DNA of 42,226 bases from positions 1-42,226 of the forward strand of contig JAFGPQ010000011.1 of NCBI GenBank assembly GCA_016936115.1, read 5' to 3'. This stretch comes from Spirochaetales bacterium (GTDB lineage: Bacteria > Spirochaetota > Spirochaetia > DSM-2461). The notes under the pieces were generated by a model, which saw nothing but the letters and a program-made list of their open reading frames with translations, made no database searches and was not told the origin of the DNA. This document shows positions 33,466-42,160 of the stretch, in pieces; position 1 is the first letter of the stretch; each line of letters begins with the position of its first letter. The position numbers and the translations under genes were made by a program.

Positions 33466-34170
33466 ATGAATTCTATTGTTAAAGAACCGGTCTATCTTCA
33501 GATCTGTCATGTTCTGAAAGAGTTAATCGACAAGGGAGAATTCTCCCGGGGAAGTCGTTTTTTATCGGAGCGAGAGGTCAGTGCCCGTTTTGATGTAAGT
33601 AGAACAACAGCAAATAAAGCTCTCTCCAGCCTGGTGGGGGAGGGAATCCTCACCTATAAAAAAGGTGTCGGTACTTTTGTTTCCGAGGGTTCTGCTAAAG
33701 TCAGTATCGATATTCAGGAATTCCTGAAGCATACCCCCCATATGAGCTATGATATAAAGGTCTTCTGCGAGAGAGCCTTTAAGGATCTCCCCGATTCCAT
33801 TCAAAATGTCTTTAGCGAAGCTCATCCGGTATACTATATCATGACCGTATATTCCCTATCCGGTTCCCCAGTCATTATTAACAGGAAATATATTAACACT
33901 CCCGATTCGCTTAAATCCGGGGAGAAATTTATTAAGAATGACTATTTTGAGTATAACCTGGTAAAAAAGGAAATCAATCTTTCCCGTCTCAAGAAAAATG
34001 ATGCCCCCCTAATGAAAATGAATGAAGGGGATACTCTGTATCTGGTAAGAGATGAACTGGTGAAGGAAGACAGTGTTGTCTATGATGTCAGTCTACTGAA
34101 GTCCGAGAATATCAGCTTTATCATGGATTTGGATGGTATCATGAAGATCAGTTGCCAGGGTGAAATTTAA
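33466..34170 (+). CDS. GntR family (HutC/UTRA-type) transcriptional regulator
   Basis: 234 residues. The N-terminal winged helix-turn-helix is typical: EPVYLQICHVLKELIDKGEF, FLSEREVSARFDVSRTTANKALSSLVGEGIL, GVGTFVSEG (about 7-75). The rest (about 90-234) resembles a UTRA ligand-binding domain (YYIMTVYSLSGSPVIINRKYI, LYLVRDELVKEDSVVYD). It should respond to a small molecule, often a sugar phosphate or amino acid in this family. The stop is immediately followed by the ATG of an SDR gene with no gap, so the regulator probably controls its own operon. Confidence 0.92.
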   Translation: MNSIVKEPVYLQICHVLKELIDKGEFSRGSRFLSEREVSARFDVSRTTANKALSSLVGEGILTYKKGVGTFVSEGSAKVSIDIQEFLKHTPHMSYDIKVFCERAFKDLPDSIQNVFSEAHPVYYIMTVYSLSGSPVIINRKYINTPDSLKSGEKFIKNDYFEYNLVKKEINLSRLKKNDAPLMKMNEGDTLYLVRDELVKEDSVVYDVSLLKSENISFIMDLDGIMKISCQGEI

Positions 34171-34962
34171 ATGACGGTAAATAACAGAGTCGTTTGGATT
34201 ACGGGAGCCTCATCGGGAATAGGGGAGGCGCTGGCCTATGAATTTCATAAAAAGGGCGCCCGGGTTGTCATTTCAGCCCGAAATAAGGAGAAATTGGATC
34301 AAATATCTCAATCTCTGGGAGAAAACTGTTACGTTCTCCCCCTGGATATGATGGAACGGAATTCCTTTGGGGAAGCTCTCGAATCTGTTTTACAGAAGTG
34401 GGGGCGAATCGATATTCTCATTAATAATGCCGGTATCAGTCAAAGATCCCTGGTCGCGGATACGGATATAACCGTTGTTGAGAAAATTATGATGACGAAT
34501 TACGTGGGTCCCGCCGGCCTTACCGGTTTAGTCATCCCCCATATGATTGAAAGAAATGAGGGATACTGCCTCTTTGTCAGCAGTGTGGCCGGTAAATTCG
34601 CCACCCCTCTCCGCAGTTCCTATGCAGCCTCGAAAATGGCTCTGCAGGGATTTACCGATTCCCTAAGAGCAGAGGTTCATCATCAGGGGATAAGGGTCTC
34701 CCTTATTGTGCCCGGTTTCGTTAAAACGGCTATCTCACTGAATGCCCTGGAGGGAAAAGGGAACCAGCACGGCTTGATGGATCCCAATCAGGAAAGGGGC
34801 ATATCTGCGGAACAAGCGGCGAAAATTATTGTAAAAGGGATTGAAAAGGAAAAACGCGAGATCTATCTTGGTATGGTGGCTAAGACACGATTTGCCCTGT
34901 TCCTAAGCCGCTATATTCCTTCTCTTCTGGCTGTGGTGATGCGTAAAGCGAAAGTAACCTAA
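34171..34962 (+). CDS. Short-chain dehydrogenase/reductase
   Basis: 263 residues. The cofactor motif is TGASSGIG (11-18), the central motif LINNAGISQRS, the catalytic Ser lies in FVSSVAG, and the pair Y151xxxK155 is in YAASKMALQGF. The VSLIVPGFVKTAIS segment and a hydrophobic C-terminus (FALFLSRYIPSLLAVVMRK) resemble the DHRS7-like branch, often membrane-associated. It is an NAD(P)-dependent oxidoreductase of unknown substrate. It has no own ribosome-binding site and relies on coupling to the GntR gene. It meets the leftward metallophosphoesterase gene 5 bases later. Confidence 0.92.
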   Translation: MTVNNRVVWITGASSGIGEALAYEFHKKGARVVISARNKEKLDQISQSLGENCYVLPLDMMERNSFGEALESVLQKWGRIDILINNAGISQRSLVADTDITVVEKIMMTNYVGPAGLTGLVIPHMIERNEGYCLFVSSVAGKFATPLRSSYAASKMALQGFTDSLRAEVHHQGIRVSLIVPGFVKTAISLNALEGKGNQHGLMDPNQERGISAEQAAKIIVKGIEKEKREIYLGMVAKTRFALFLSRYIPSLLAVVMRKAKVT

Positions 34963-34967
34963 CGTGG

Positions 34968-36032
34968 CTAACCCAGAAAAAGATCCAGACAGTCGGAAAT
35001 ATAGGATATGTAATCGGACTTAATAACAGCCCGGCTGTAGTTCGTCCCTTCCAAAGGCTGAGCCTTCCTGATCATCTTGGATCTCTTTTGGGGAGTATTC
35101 CTGTCGAACCAGTATACCAGGGATATTTTCCCCCGGTTCAATTCAATACAGGAGATTCCTCTCTTTCCGATGGCACAGCCGGAATTAAAGAGGCAGGGCA
35201 CAATAACTTCATCGGAATAGATGGAGTGAGCCAGATCTCCGAACTTATCGTCCTTTGTAATTTCATCCAATTCTTTCTTGAGCTTCCTTATTTTCTTCCG
35301 TAACTTTTCATGCTTGTCCGGTGAGGCATCCCGGTAAGTCCGCAGGAGATACTCTATTTTGTATTTAACCATCTCTTTACGGGATTGGGATTCGAAAAGG
35401 GGCCTGTGAGTATGGCCGATGATGGATACGATCTTCTTATACTGTGAAAACTGATAGGAGTGCTTCTCCAGGTAGTGCTTCTTCCAGTTATTGTCCTTGT
35501 CGGAATAGTTTTTGATGCCCAGGGGTTTGGCTATATAATGGAGGGCAAACTCCACCAGTTTATTGAAACGGCTGTAGAAGCGGGAAGACTGATGGCCGTG
35601 ATAAACAAAAAAATCCTGCCTATTCCAGGTGAATGTGACTCCATCGTGAAGGGGAAACAGTTGATGCTGACTCAACTCCAGCAGAAGCTTGTCATCGTGG
35701 TTTCCGCATATTTTCGTCAGTCTCTTGTCCCTGTTATACAGGGTGAAAACCTCATAAAGGTCCTTCCAGTACTCTCTGATACGGGGTAGTGAAAATTTCT
35801 GCAGCTCCTCCACATCACCGTTCAGTATCAGATGCCATTTCTTTTGGTTATAGTATTTCTCAAGGATTTCCTGAACCATAGGGCCGTTATCGAGAAAATC
35901 ATCCTGCCGTTTGCCGTTGCCCATATGAAAATCACTGATGATGATAATCTTATCCTTATCGGTAAAGGTAAGGGGAGTGGCCTTGCGGTAGGTATGCTCC
36001 AGGGAAGGGTTAATTAAAATTTTACGTTTCAT
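34968..36032 (-). CDS. Calcineurin-like metallophosphoesterase
   Basis: 354 residues. The metal-binding motifs are present in order: IISDFHMGNG (D34, H36), LILNGDVEE, KICGNHDDKL, FVYHGHQSS and IGHTHRP. The C-terminal half has a Lys/Glu-rich helical insert (KHEKLRKKIRKLKKELDEI) and a final beta region. Substrates in this family range from nucleotides to lipid precursors; UDP-diacylglucosamine hydrolases share the DFHMG-like start but are shorter. Function is not settled. There is no Shine-Dalgarno; a -10-like TATATT lies 9 bases before the ATG. Confidence 0.88.
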   Translation of the reverse strand: MKRKILINPSLEHTYRKATPLTFTDKDKIIIISDFHMGNGKRQDDFLDNGPMVQEILEKYYNQKKWHLILNGDVEELQKFSLPRIREYWKDLYEVFTLYNRDKRLTKICGNHDDKLLLELSQHQLFPLHDGVTFTWNRQDFFVYHGHQSSRFYSRFNKLVEFALHYIAKPLGIKNYSDKDNNWKKHYLEKHSYQFSQYKKIVSIIGHTHRPLFESQSRKEMVKYKIEYLLRTYRDASPDKHEKLRKKIRKLKKELDEITKDDKFGDLAHSIYSDEVIVPCLFNSGCAIGKRGISCIELNRGKISLVYWFDRNTPQKRSKMIRKAQPLEGTNYSRAVIKSDYISYISDCLDLFLG

Positions 36033-36041
36033 TATAAGTAA

Positions 36042-36071
36042 AATATAATGGATTTGTTGGAAAAGTGTTAA
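36042..36071 (-). promoter_or_regulatory. Possible promoter of the metallophosphoesterase gene
   Basis: Read leftward: TTAACA (36066-36071), an 18-base spacer and TATATT (36042-36047). The -35 word overlaps the stop of the threonine aldolase gene. The transcript would begin at or within a few bases of the ATG at 36032. Confidence 0.4.
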
Positions 36072-37135
36072 TTTCCCGTAAAAAATTTACTCCCGAACTC
36101 TTCTATGATCCCGGGCAGGGATGATTCTATGTGGTCAATATCATCCTTTGAAACTTCATTATTCGTGACAAAGCGAAACCAACCTCCTTCGGGAGGATAG
36201 GTCAGGATATTCTCTTCCTTCAGAAGATTGAGGAAAAAAAGCTCCTTTTCCGGGGTATCGGCACCTTTTACCTGAATGAAGACCATATTGATCTGAATGC
36301 TCTCCCTGTCCACATGAAAGAGGGAATATCTTCCGAAGATCTCGCCCAGACGTTTCGCATGGGTATGGTCGTCGGCCAGTCTATCCACCATGTTATCCAG
36401 AGCAAACAATCCGGCTCCCGCCAAAATGCCGATCTGCCGCATTCCTCCGCCCATGATTTTCCTGTTGCGCCTGGCCCGGTCTATAAAGGCTTTGCTGCCG
36501 CATAGGAGGGAACCGGCCGGAGCGGTGAGCCCTTTGGAGAGACAGAACATGAGAGAATCCGTATGGGAGGCGATCTCCTTTACCGATATACCCAGAGCCT
36601 GGGCGGCATTAAAAAGACGGGCTCCGTCCAAATGAACGGGTATACCATAGGTTTCGGCTCCCCTTTTAATCCTTACCATCTCCTCGAGGGGAAGCAGGGT
36701 TCCGTTGGAGAGGGGATTCTCAATCTCTATGAGGGAGGGTTTGGGAAAATGAATATCATCGGACTTGCGAATCTTCGGTTCAATTTCATCCCAGGTCAGC
36801 CATTTGCCTTTGGGAGAGATGGTTCTTAAAAAGGCGGAGCTGAGAATGGAGGCGGCGCCGCACTCATGCTGGACGATATGGGAATCGTCGGAAAGATACA
36901 CTTCGCCGCCCCTCTGTATATGGGTCATAAGGGAGAGCTGATTAGCAAAGGTCCCGCTGGGTACGAAAAGGGCAGCCTCTTTGCCGGTCAGCTGCGCCGC
37001 CCGGGCTTCCAGTTCATTGACAGTGGGATCCTCTCCCAGGACATCGTCACCCACGGGGGCGTTCATCATGGCTTCTCTCATGGCGGCAGAAGGTTTGGTT
37101 ACCGTATCGGATCTCAGATCAATCATTCTTTTCAT
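36068..37135 (-). CDS. Low-specificity L-threonine aldolase / beta-eliminating lyase
   Basis: 355 residues of the PLP-dependent fold-type I threonine aldolase family. It opens with the hallmark [22 protein letters not shown]-contact residues include H90 and E91 in IVQHECGA, D170 and R173 in [10 protein letters not shown], and the Schiff-base Lys K201 in [12 protein letters not shown]. It cleaves threonine or allo-threonine to glycine and acetaldehyde. The ATG at 37135 has no clear ribosome-binding site; a second Met (MKRMID) is 9 bases later. It follows the unknown gene upstream by 9 bases, so the two are probably in one transcript. Confidence 0.93.
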   Translation of the reverse strand: MKRMIDLRSDTVTKPSAAMREAMMNAPVGDDVLGEDPTVNELEARAAQLTGKEAALFVPSGTFANQLSLMTHIQRGGEVYLSDDSHIVQHECGAASILSSAFLRTISPKGKWLTWDEIEPKIRKSDDIHFPKPSLIEIENPLSNGTLLPLEEMVRIKRGAETYGIPVHLDGARLFNAAQALGISVKEIASHTDSLMFCLSKGLTAPAGSLLCGSKAFIDRARRNRKIMGGGMRQIGILAGAGLFALDNMVDRLADDHTHAKRLGEIFGRYSLFHVDRESIQINMVFIQVKGADTPEKELFFLNLLKEENILTYPPEGGWFRFVTNNEVSKDDIDHIESSLPGIIEEFGSKFFTGN

Positions 37136-37144
37136 GGGATTATG

Positions 37145-37846
37145 TTAACACTTTTTCCTGAGAAAGTAGAGTCCGTCCGCAGAACTGAGGGTGAATTGTT
37201 CCGTTCTTTTCATGAAATGATGAAAATTCAGGGTGGGTTTTCGCATAAGTCCTGGCCCTCCCATGAAATAAGCCCAATCTACTTGATTGGGAAGTATAAG
37301 TCTTTCTCCGAAAAGATTGATCACCCGTTCCATGGACTTTTCCATGAGGTTAAGCCAGAGATCCGATTTATGGTCCAGCTCTTCCCTTTCGGGGCGGCGA
37401 ATGTGCTCCATATGATAAAAACCGCTGTCGTAATCCAGAACCTTGATACGCAGGGCATCGCCTACCTGAAAATCATATCTTTCATAAAACTCACCCATAG
37501 CCAGGACTGGCAGGGAGAGACGGGAACAGTCGCTGCCCAGATGCTCCTGCATATTCATAAGAAGTATCTTCTTTCCCAGTATGGGATGATAATCTTCCAG
37601 TGTCTGCAAGGTGAAAGGGATCATTTTATGGGGAATGATGCCGTTGCCGTCGGTCAGAATAATTTCCCAGGGAGGCATAGAGGGAGGGCAAAAGGGATGC
37701 CAGCGGTCCCCGGGGACCAGAATATTACGGTTCACCTCTTCCCAGGAGGGATACACGAGAAAGGAAGCCCCCCGGTAATAGGCATTTTTGCTTATGTAAT
37801 GGGAACCGTCGTAGAAATATTCATCCCGGCATCCGATTTTTTTCAT
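37145..37846 (-). CDS. Unknown protein, 233 residues
   Basis: I do not recognise this protein. It has no signal peptide or membrane segment. It is rich in aromatic residues and contains several Trp and Pro clusters ([42 protein letters not shown]). It looks like a single globular soluble domain. The gene lies directly upstream of threonine aldolase on the same strand, with a 9-base gap, and 81 bases from the divergent MFS transporter gene. Steady length and the tight operon fit support a real gene. Confidence 0.7.
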   Translation of the reverse strand: MKKIGCRDEYFYDGSHYISKNAYYRGASFLVYPSWEEVNRNILVPGDRWHPFCPPSMPPWEIILTDGNGIIPHKMIPFTLQTLEDYHPILGKKILLMNMQEHLGSDCSRLSLPVLAMGEFYERYDFQVGDALRIKVLDYDSGFYHMEHIRRPEREELDHKSDLWLNLMEKSMERVINLFGERLILPNQVDWAYFMGGPGLMRKPTLNFHHFMKRTEQFTLSSADGLYFLRKKC

Positions 37847-37918
37847 CTATTTCTAAATCCTCACAGGAAATTTACAAAAAAAGCTGGCGGGAGTGAAGTA
37901 TTTTTTCTTCCCATATTC

Positions 37919-37924
37919 TATAGT
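37919..37924 (+). promoter_or_regulatory. -10-like hexamer in front of the MFS gene
   Basis: TATAGT ends 6 bases before the ATG at 37931. No Shine-Dalgarno and no good -35 hexamer are visible, which fits a leaderless transcript from the second of two adjacent ATG codons. Confidence 0.35.
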
Positions 37925-37927
37925 CCA

Positions 37928-39085
37928 ATGATGAGCTCCCCATCCGACAGAAAAAAAATCTACGCCTACGGTCTTATCTATTTCGGCCTGTTCGGCGCTT
38001 ATGCCATTGTCGCCCCCTTTCTTCAGCTTTTTCTAAGGGATATGAATTTCTCCCCCTCCCAGATAGGCATAATGCAGGGAAGCTTCGAAGTGGCCGGTAT
38101 CATCGGTCCCATGCTGCTGGGAAGAATCGGGGATAAAACCGGGCGCTACAAACTTCTTATTATCCTGAGTATGTCCCTGGCCATCGTCTTTCACAGCATT
38201 CTCATTCTGCCTATGCCCTTCTATCTGGCCCTGTGTATCATCTTTTTTCTGGGCTTTTTCTATAAGAACGGCATTCCCCTGACCGATACCCTGGCCTCCC
38301 ACGGCCTGCCCCGGTTTCAGAGTAATTACGGCAAGGTCCGTATCGTGGGCAGCCTGGGCTACGTGATCATCTCTTTTTCCCTATCCATACTGGGACTTAT
38401 AGACGGGTCGTCTCCTCGTTCCATTCTCATCTGGTTTATCATAACGGTAGGGTTTCAGATCATGACCCTGTTCTTCGTTCCCCCTCCCGCCTATTCGGAG
38501 GAGGAACGGCTTAAGGCGACGGGGCATCTGACCCCTCTCTTCTGGCTGGTCATCGCCATTGTCTTCTTCAACCGGATTGCCATGTCCTCCTACTACTCCT
38601 TCTTCTTTCTCTTTATCAAACAGACCTGGGCCATTGAGAAAATCGGCGCTGTCAGCGCCCTGGCCGCTTTTATAGAGATTCCTGTTATTGTTCTCACATC
38701 CCGTATGATAGGGCGGTTCGGCTATGTGAATCTCTTCTTTCTCGCCCTGATAAGTGTCTCCCTGAGATTACTGGACTATGCTTTTGCCCGATCCTTTCTC
38801 TTCGTTCTGGCGGGACAGCTGTTGCACTGTCTGACCTTCGGTCTCATGCACGCTCTGACCATCGCGTTCATTCAGGAAAAGACCAAACCTGCTAATAGGG
38901 GAGTGGCCATGGCTATTTACATGTCCATCGGTATCGGATTGGCCGGTTTTATCGGCAGTACGGCGGGAGGGTATATCGTTGAGAATCTAGGTTACCGGCA
39001 GCTGTTCCTCTCTTACGGTCTCCTGCCCCTGGGCGGGCTGGTTCCTCTTTATTTCCTGAAGCGGAAACTCAGGCTCGAACATTAA
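37928..39085 (+). CDS. Major facilitator superfamily transporter
   Basis: 385 residues with about 12 hydrophobic segments. The first, after a short basic head, is YAYGLIYFGLFGAYAIVAPFLQLFL. LLGRIGDKTGRYKLL between TM2 and TM3 is the MFS motif A region. Overall form (GIMQGSFEVAGIIGPMLLG, YGKVRIVGSLGYVIISF, MAIYMSIGIGLAGFIGS) recalls the nucleoside:H+ symporter/phenylpropionate-permease-like branch, but the substrate is unknown. The frame is open for over 1 kb upstream, but that part is antisense to two genes; the adjacent ATG codons at 37928 and 37931 give the expected MFS N-terminus. Confidence 0.9.
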   Translation: MMSSPSDRKKIYAYGLIYFGLFGAYAIVAPFLQLFLRDMNFSPSQIGIMQGSFEVAGIIGPMLLGRIGDKTGRYKLLIILSMSLAIVFHSILILPMPFYLALCIIFFLGFFYKNGIPLTDTLASHGLPRFQSNYGKVRIVGSLGYVIISFSLSILGLIDGSSPRSILIWFIITVGFQIMTLFFVPPPAYSEEERLKATGHLTPLFWLVIAIVFFNRIAMSSYYSFFFLFIKQTWAIEKIGAVSALAAFIEIPVIVLTSRMIGRFGYVNLFFLALISVSLRLLDYAFARSFLFVLAGQLLHCLTFGLMHALTIAFIQEKTKPANRGVAMAIYMSIGIGLAGFIGSTAGGYIVENLGYRQLFLSYGLLPLGGLVPLYFLKRKLRLEH

Positions 39086-39125
39086 TGAACGAAGACGTTA
39101 TTAATCTAAAACTAACACTAATTCA

Positions 39126-39134
39126 TGATATAAT
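39126..39134 (+). promoter_or_regulatory. Extended -10 promoter of the lipoprotein nuclease gene
   Basis: TGATATAAT is a perfect extended -10. The predicted start, near 39141, is the beginning of the stem-loop that follows. Confidence 0.55.
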
Positions 39135-39139
39135 TTCAT

Positions 39140-39176
39140 CCCGGAGATAATACTAAAAAAACTAATTATCTCCGGG
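39140..39176 (+). promoter_or_regulatory. 5' stem-loop covering the ribosome-binding site
   Basis: CCCGGAGATAAT (39140-39151) and ATTATCTCCGGG (39165-39176) are perfect 12-base inverted arms with a 13-base A-rich loop. The right arm includes the first bases of the Shine-Dalgarno GGGAGGA (39174-39180), 4 bases before the ATG at 39185. There is no T-run, so it is not a terminator. It could mask translation or stabilise the 5' end. Confidence 0.6.
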
Positions 39177-39184
39177 AGGAAAAA

Positions 39185-42160
39185 ATGAAAAAGTTACTAT
39201 GGGCCTTATGGGGAGCGATACTCCTCCTGGCATCCTGCGAGGGGACTCTGGACCCGCTGCAGGAGGGGGGCGCTCTCAAACTGACTCTAAGCGAAACGAT
39301 CAGCCGAACTCTGGAACCGGAACTTTCCATGGATCCGGCTACGGTGAAAGTCTATCTTTCCGGACCCAATGGGGAGGAGCTTGAAAGTAATCTTGACGCC
39401 GATGAAACGGAAACCCTCTTTTCCGGCCTTAAATACGGATCCTGGTCGATAAGGGCGGAAGCCTTTAATGAAGAGGAGGTACTTATAGGTGAGGGTAATG
39501 CCGATTGTATAGTACATAACGGTCAAACCACTTCTGTAACGCTTATTCTGTCGCCCCTGGAAGGGCAGGGCTGCCTCTCCCTTGTGGTGAACTGGGATGT
39601 GACGGAAGTGGAAACTCCCGTATTGCAGGGAATTCTACTGGACAAGGAAGGGGAAAAGCATTTCCTGGACTTTACCCTGGACGGGGGAAAAGCCTCTGCC
39701 TGTCTGGATCTTAACATGGGGTACTACTCCCTCTCACTCGCCCTGTATGACGATGATTTTCTCTGTATCGGGGCCATGGAGATCGTTCGGATTATCGCTG
39801 AAGAACAGACGAACGGCAGCTTTGATTTCACAAATATCAAGGAGAATTACGGTACCATAGATGTGACGATCGATGTGTCCCTGGAAAATCCTCTTCATCC
39901 CCTCATCGGCGGAGCTCTGGATGTATCCGGTGTCTCCGATCCTCTGGTCATGACCGCCTCCACCGAGGAGGGACTGGACAACGTTGCCTATGCCTGGTAT
40001 CTGGACGGGCAGGCTGTCGCCTGGGGCGGCAGTTATACTTTTCTTTCCGATGAAACAGGGCCCTATCGCATTGATCTGGCAGCCTTTTCCAGCGACGGGA
40101 GCAGGGCCGGTTCTACTGGATTCACCTTGCTTGTCTCCGATGAGGTGAGCGGCTATATGAAGATTTCAGAGGTACAGGGGGCGGGCCATGTGAGCCCCTA
40201 TGTGAACCAATCCGTGGAAAAGGTAATCGGTGTGGTAACCGCCTGCGACAATAGGGGATTCTGGATGCAGAGCCTGGCGGCGGATGATGATTTTTCCACA
40301 AGCGAAGGCATCTACGTCTATACCTACAGCGCACCGGAGCGGCAGCCGGGAGATCTGGTTCTGGTGGATGGTACGGTTCAGGAGTACGGCTATTCCGGAG
40401 CCTTGAAGCTGACCGAGCTGAATTATGTAACCGTGGAAACACTACAGTCCGGGTACCCTCTGCCCGATCCGGTGCATATAGGTCTGGAGGGAATCCTGCC
40501 TCCGGATGGGGTGATATGCAATGATGCTGATGAGACAGTTTACAATAGTCTTTTTGATCCCGAAGAGGACAGCATCGATTTTTTCGAAGCCCTGGAAAGC
40601 ATGCTTGTGGAAATTGATAATCCCGTGGCCGTGGGGGGAACGAAATACGGGGAAATACCTGTGATTCCCCGGGGGCTTAGCTACGAGTCAGCTACGAATA
40701 GGGGAGGGCTGATTCTGTCAGAAAGCAATGCCAATCCCCAGCGTCTGCATATCGATACGGATGCGGCTATCCTGGGTTATGATCCCCTGAATGCCGATAC
40801 GGGGGATACCTTTGCTGAGCCGGTACAGGGAGTGGTGGGGTATGACTACGGAAAATATCTGATTCTGCCTACCATGCTGCCACAAATACAGCACAGTGGC
40901 TTATCCAGAGAAATCACAGATCTGACCGGGGATGAAGACCATTTGACCGTGGCTACCTTCAATATGGAGAATTTTCCCCGGGATGACGAAGCCATGACTG
41001 AAAATCAGATCGAAGAGAAAATCGCCGATATGGCAGAAACCTTCGTAATAGGAATGGGTTCCCCGGATATTGTCTGTGTTCAGGAGATGACCGATGACAG
41101 TTGCTCAGAAGACGACGGAACGGTAAGTTCCGACCGTAATGCGGGAAGACTGATTCAGGCGGTGACGGTTATAGGCGGACCTGGTTATGAGTATGTGGAT
41201 GTGGATCCGGTGGATAAGCAGGATGGCGGGTGGACGACGGCTAATATAAGGGTAGGGTATTTCTATAATCCTGACCGGGTCTCTTTTACGCCCGCAGGTA
41301 ATCCCGGCGCTCTGGATGAAACCTCTCTGGTGCTTAACGGGGATGAACTGTCTCTGACTCTCAACCCGGGACGATTCAGCATAGACTCTTTTGCCAACAG
41401 CCGGAAATCACTTCTGGCCCAATTCGAATTCCAGGGGCAATCGGTATTCCTTATCAATAATCATCTCTGTTCCAAAGGGGGAGACGATTATCAATACGGG
41501 GAGTATCAGCCCCCCCGTACTCCCAGCGAGGAAGAACGGCTTGTACAGGCCGGGGCGGTCAGAGACATGGTTCAGGATATTCTTAATGCGGACGAGGATG
41601 CCAATATCGTTCTTATGGGGGATCTCAATGACTTTCCCTTTTCCGGTACCCTGGGCATTCTCGGGGAGTCCGGACTTGTCAGTCTGACCGAAGAGCTTCT
41701 TTCCGATAATGAGCGATACAGCTATATCTACGAAGGGAACAGCCAGCAGCTTGATCACATGCTGGTATCCCCGGCCCTCCTTTCGGAAGCTAAAGTTAAT
41801 ATCGTGCATCGCTATGCCGAGTTCGATTCCGAATCCCGTCATACCGATCACGATCCTATTGTCGCTTCCCTATATATGGGAACGGGCGAAACCGTTAGTG
41901 AAACGGGCCTGTTTTTCTCGGAATACGCTGAAGGATCGTCGAACAACAAATATGTGGAGATTTGCAATCCCTCTGCCGAATCGGTATCCCTCGAAGGTTA
42001 TCAACTGCTGTGTTTTAATAACGGCGGCACCACATCCAGCGGGAGCTTCGATTTGATAGGCAGCCTGGCTGGGAGCAGTCTTTACGTGGTTATGAACAGC
42101 GGGGCCGATCCGCTTATCCTGGATAAGGGGGATACCACCCTGACCGTATTTACCTATTAG
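39185..42160 (+). CDS. Surface lipoprotein with OB-fold, endonuclease/exonuclease/phosphatase domain and short lamin-tail-like end
   Basis: 991 residues. The lipoprotein signal MKKLLWALWGAILLLASC predicts lipid attachment at C18. Residues ~20-310 are beta-rich, probably Ig-like modules, without clear family. An OB-fold-like part (~325-420, GVVTACDNRGFWMQS..GDLVLVDGTV) precedes the catalytic EEP domain (~583-900): VATFNMENF, DIVCVQEM, NNHLCSKG, VLMGDLNDFP, LDHMLVSP and the terminal HTDHDPI. This is the layout of ExeM/NucH-type extracellular nucleases. The last ~85 residues start a lamin-tail-like domain (LFFSEYAEGSSNNKYVEICNPS) that stops early at TVFTY. GGGAGGA precedes the ATG, partly inside a stem-loop. 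Confidence 0.88.
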   Translation: MKKLLWALWGAILLLASCEGTLDPLQEGGALKLTLSETISRTLEPELSMDPATVKVYLSGPNGEELESNLDADETETLFSGLKYGSWSIRAEAFNEEEVLIGEGNADCIVHNGQTTSVTLILSPLEGQGCLSLVVNWDVTEVETPVLQGILLDKEGEKHFLDFTLDGGKASACLDLNMGYYSLSLALYDDDFLCIGAMEIVRIIAEEQTNGSFDFTNIKENYGTIDVTIDVSLENPLHPLIGGALDVSGVSDPLVMTASTEEGLDNVAYAWYLDGQAVAWGGSYTFLSDETGPYRIDLAAFSSDGSRAGSTGFTLLVSDEVSGYMKISEVQGAGHVSPYVNQSVEKVIGVVTACDNRGFWMQSLAADDDFSTSEGIYVYTYSAPERQPGDLVLVDGTVQEYGYSGALKLTELNYVTVETLQSGYPLPDPVHIGLEGILPPDGVICNDADETVYNSLFDPEEDSIDFFEALESMLVEIDNPVAVGGTKYGEIPVIPRGLSYESATNRGGLILSESNANPQRLHIDTDAAILGYDPLNADTGDTFAEPVQGVVGYDYGKYLILPTMLPQIQHSGLSREITDLTGDEDHLTVATFNMENFPRDDEAMTENQIEEKIADMAETFVIGMGSPDIVCVQEMTDDSCSEDDGTVSSDRNAGRLIQAVTVIGGPGYEYVDVDPVDKQDGGWTTANIRVGYFYNPDRVSFTPAGNPGALDETSLVLNGDELSLTLNPGRFSIDSFANSRKSLLAQFEFQGQSVFLINNHLCSKGGDDYQYGEYQPPRTPSEEERLVQAGAVRDMVQDILNADEDANIVLMGDLNDFPFSGTLGILGESGLVSLTEELLSDNERYSYIYEGNSQQLDHMLVSPALLSEAKVNIVHRYAEFDSESRHTDHDPIVASLYMGTGETVSETGLFFSEYAEGSSNNKYVEICNPSAESVSLEGYQLLCFNNGGTTSSGSFDLIGSLAGSSLYVVMNSGADPLILDKGDTTLTVFTY

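Noticed and set aside
36866-37927. Long upstream extension of the MFS reading frame
   Set aside because: It runs antisense to the threonine aldolase and the unknown gene, has no MFS-like sequence, and the adjacent ATG codons at 37928 and 37931 give a normal transporter N-terminus.
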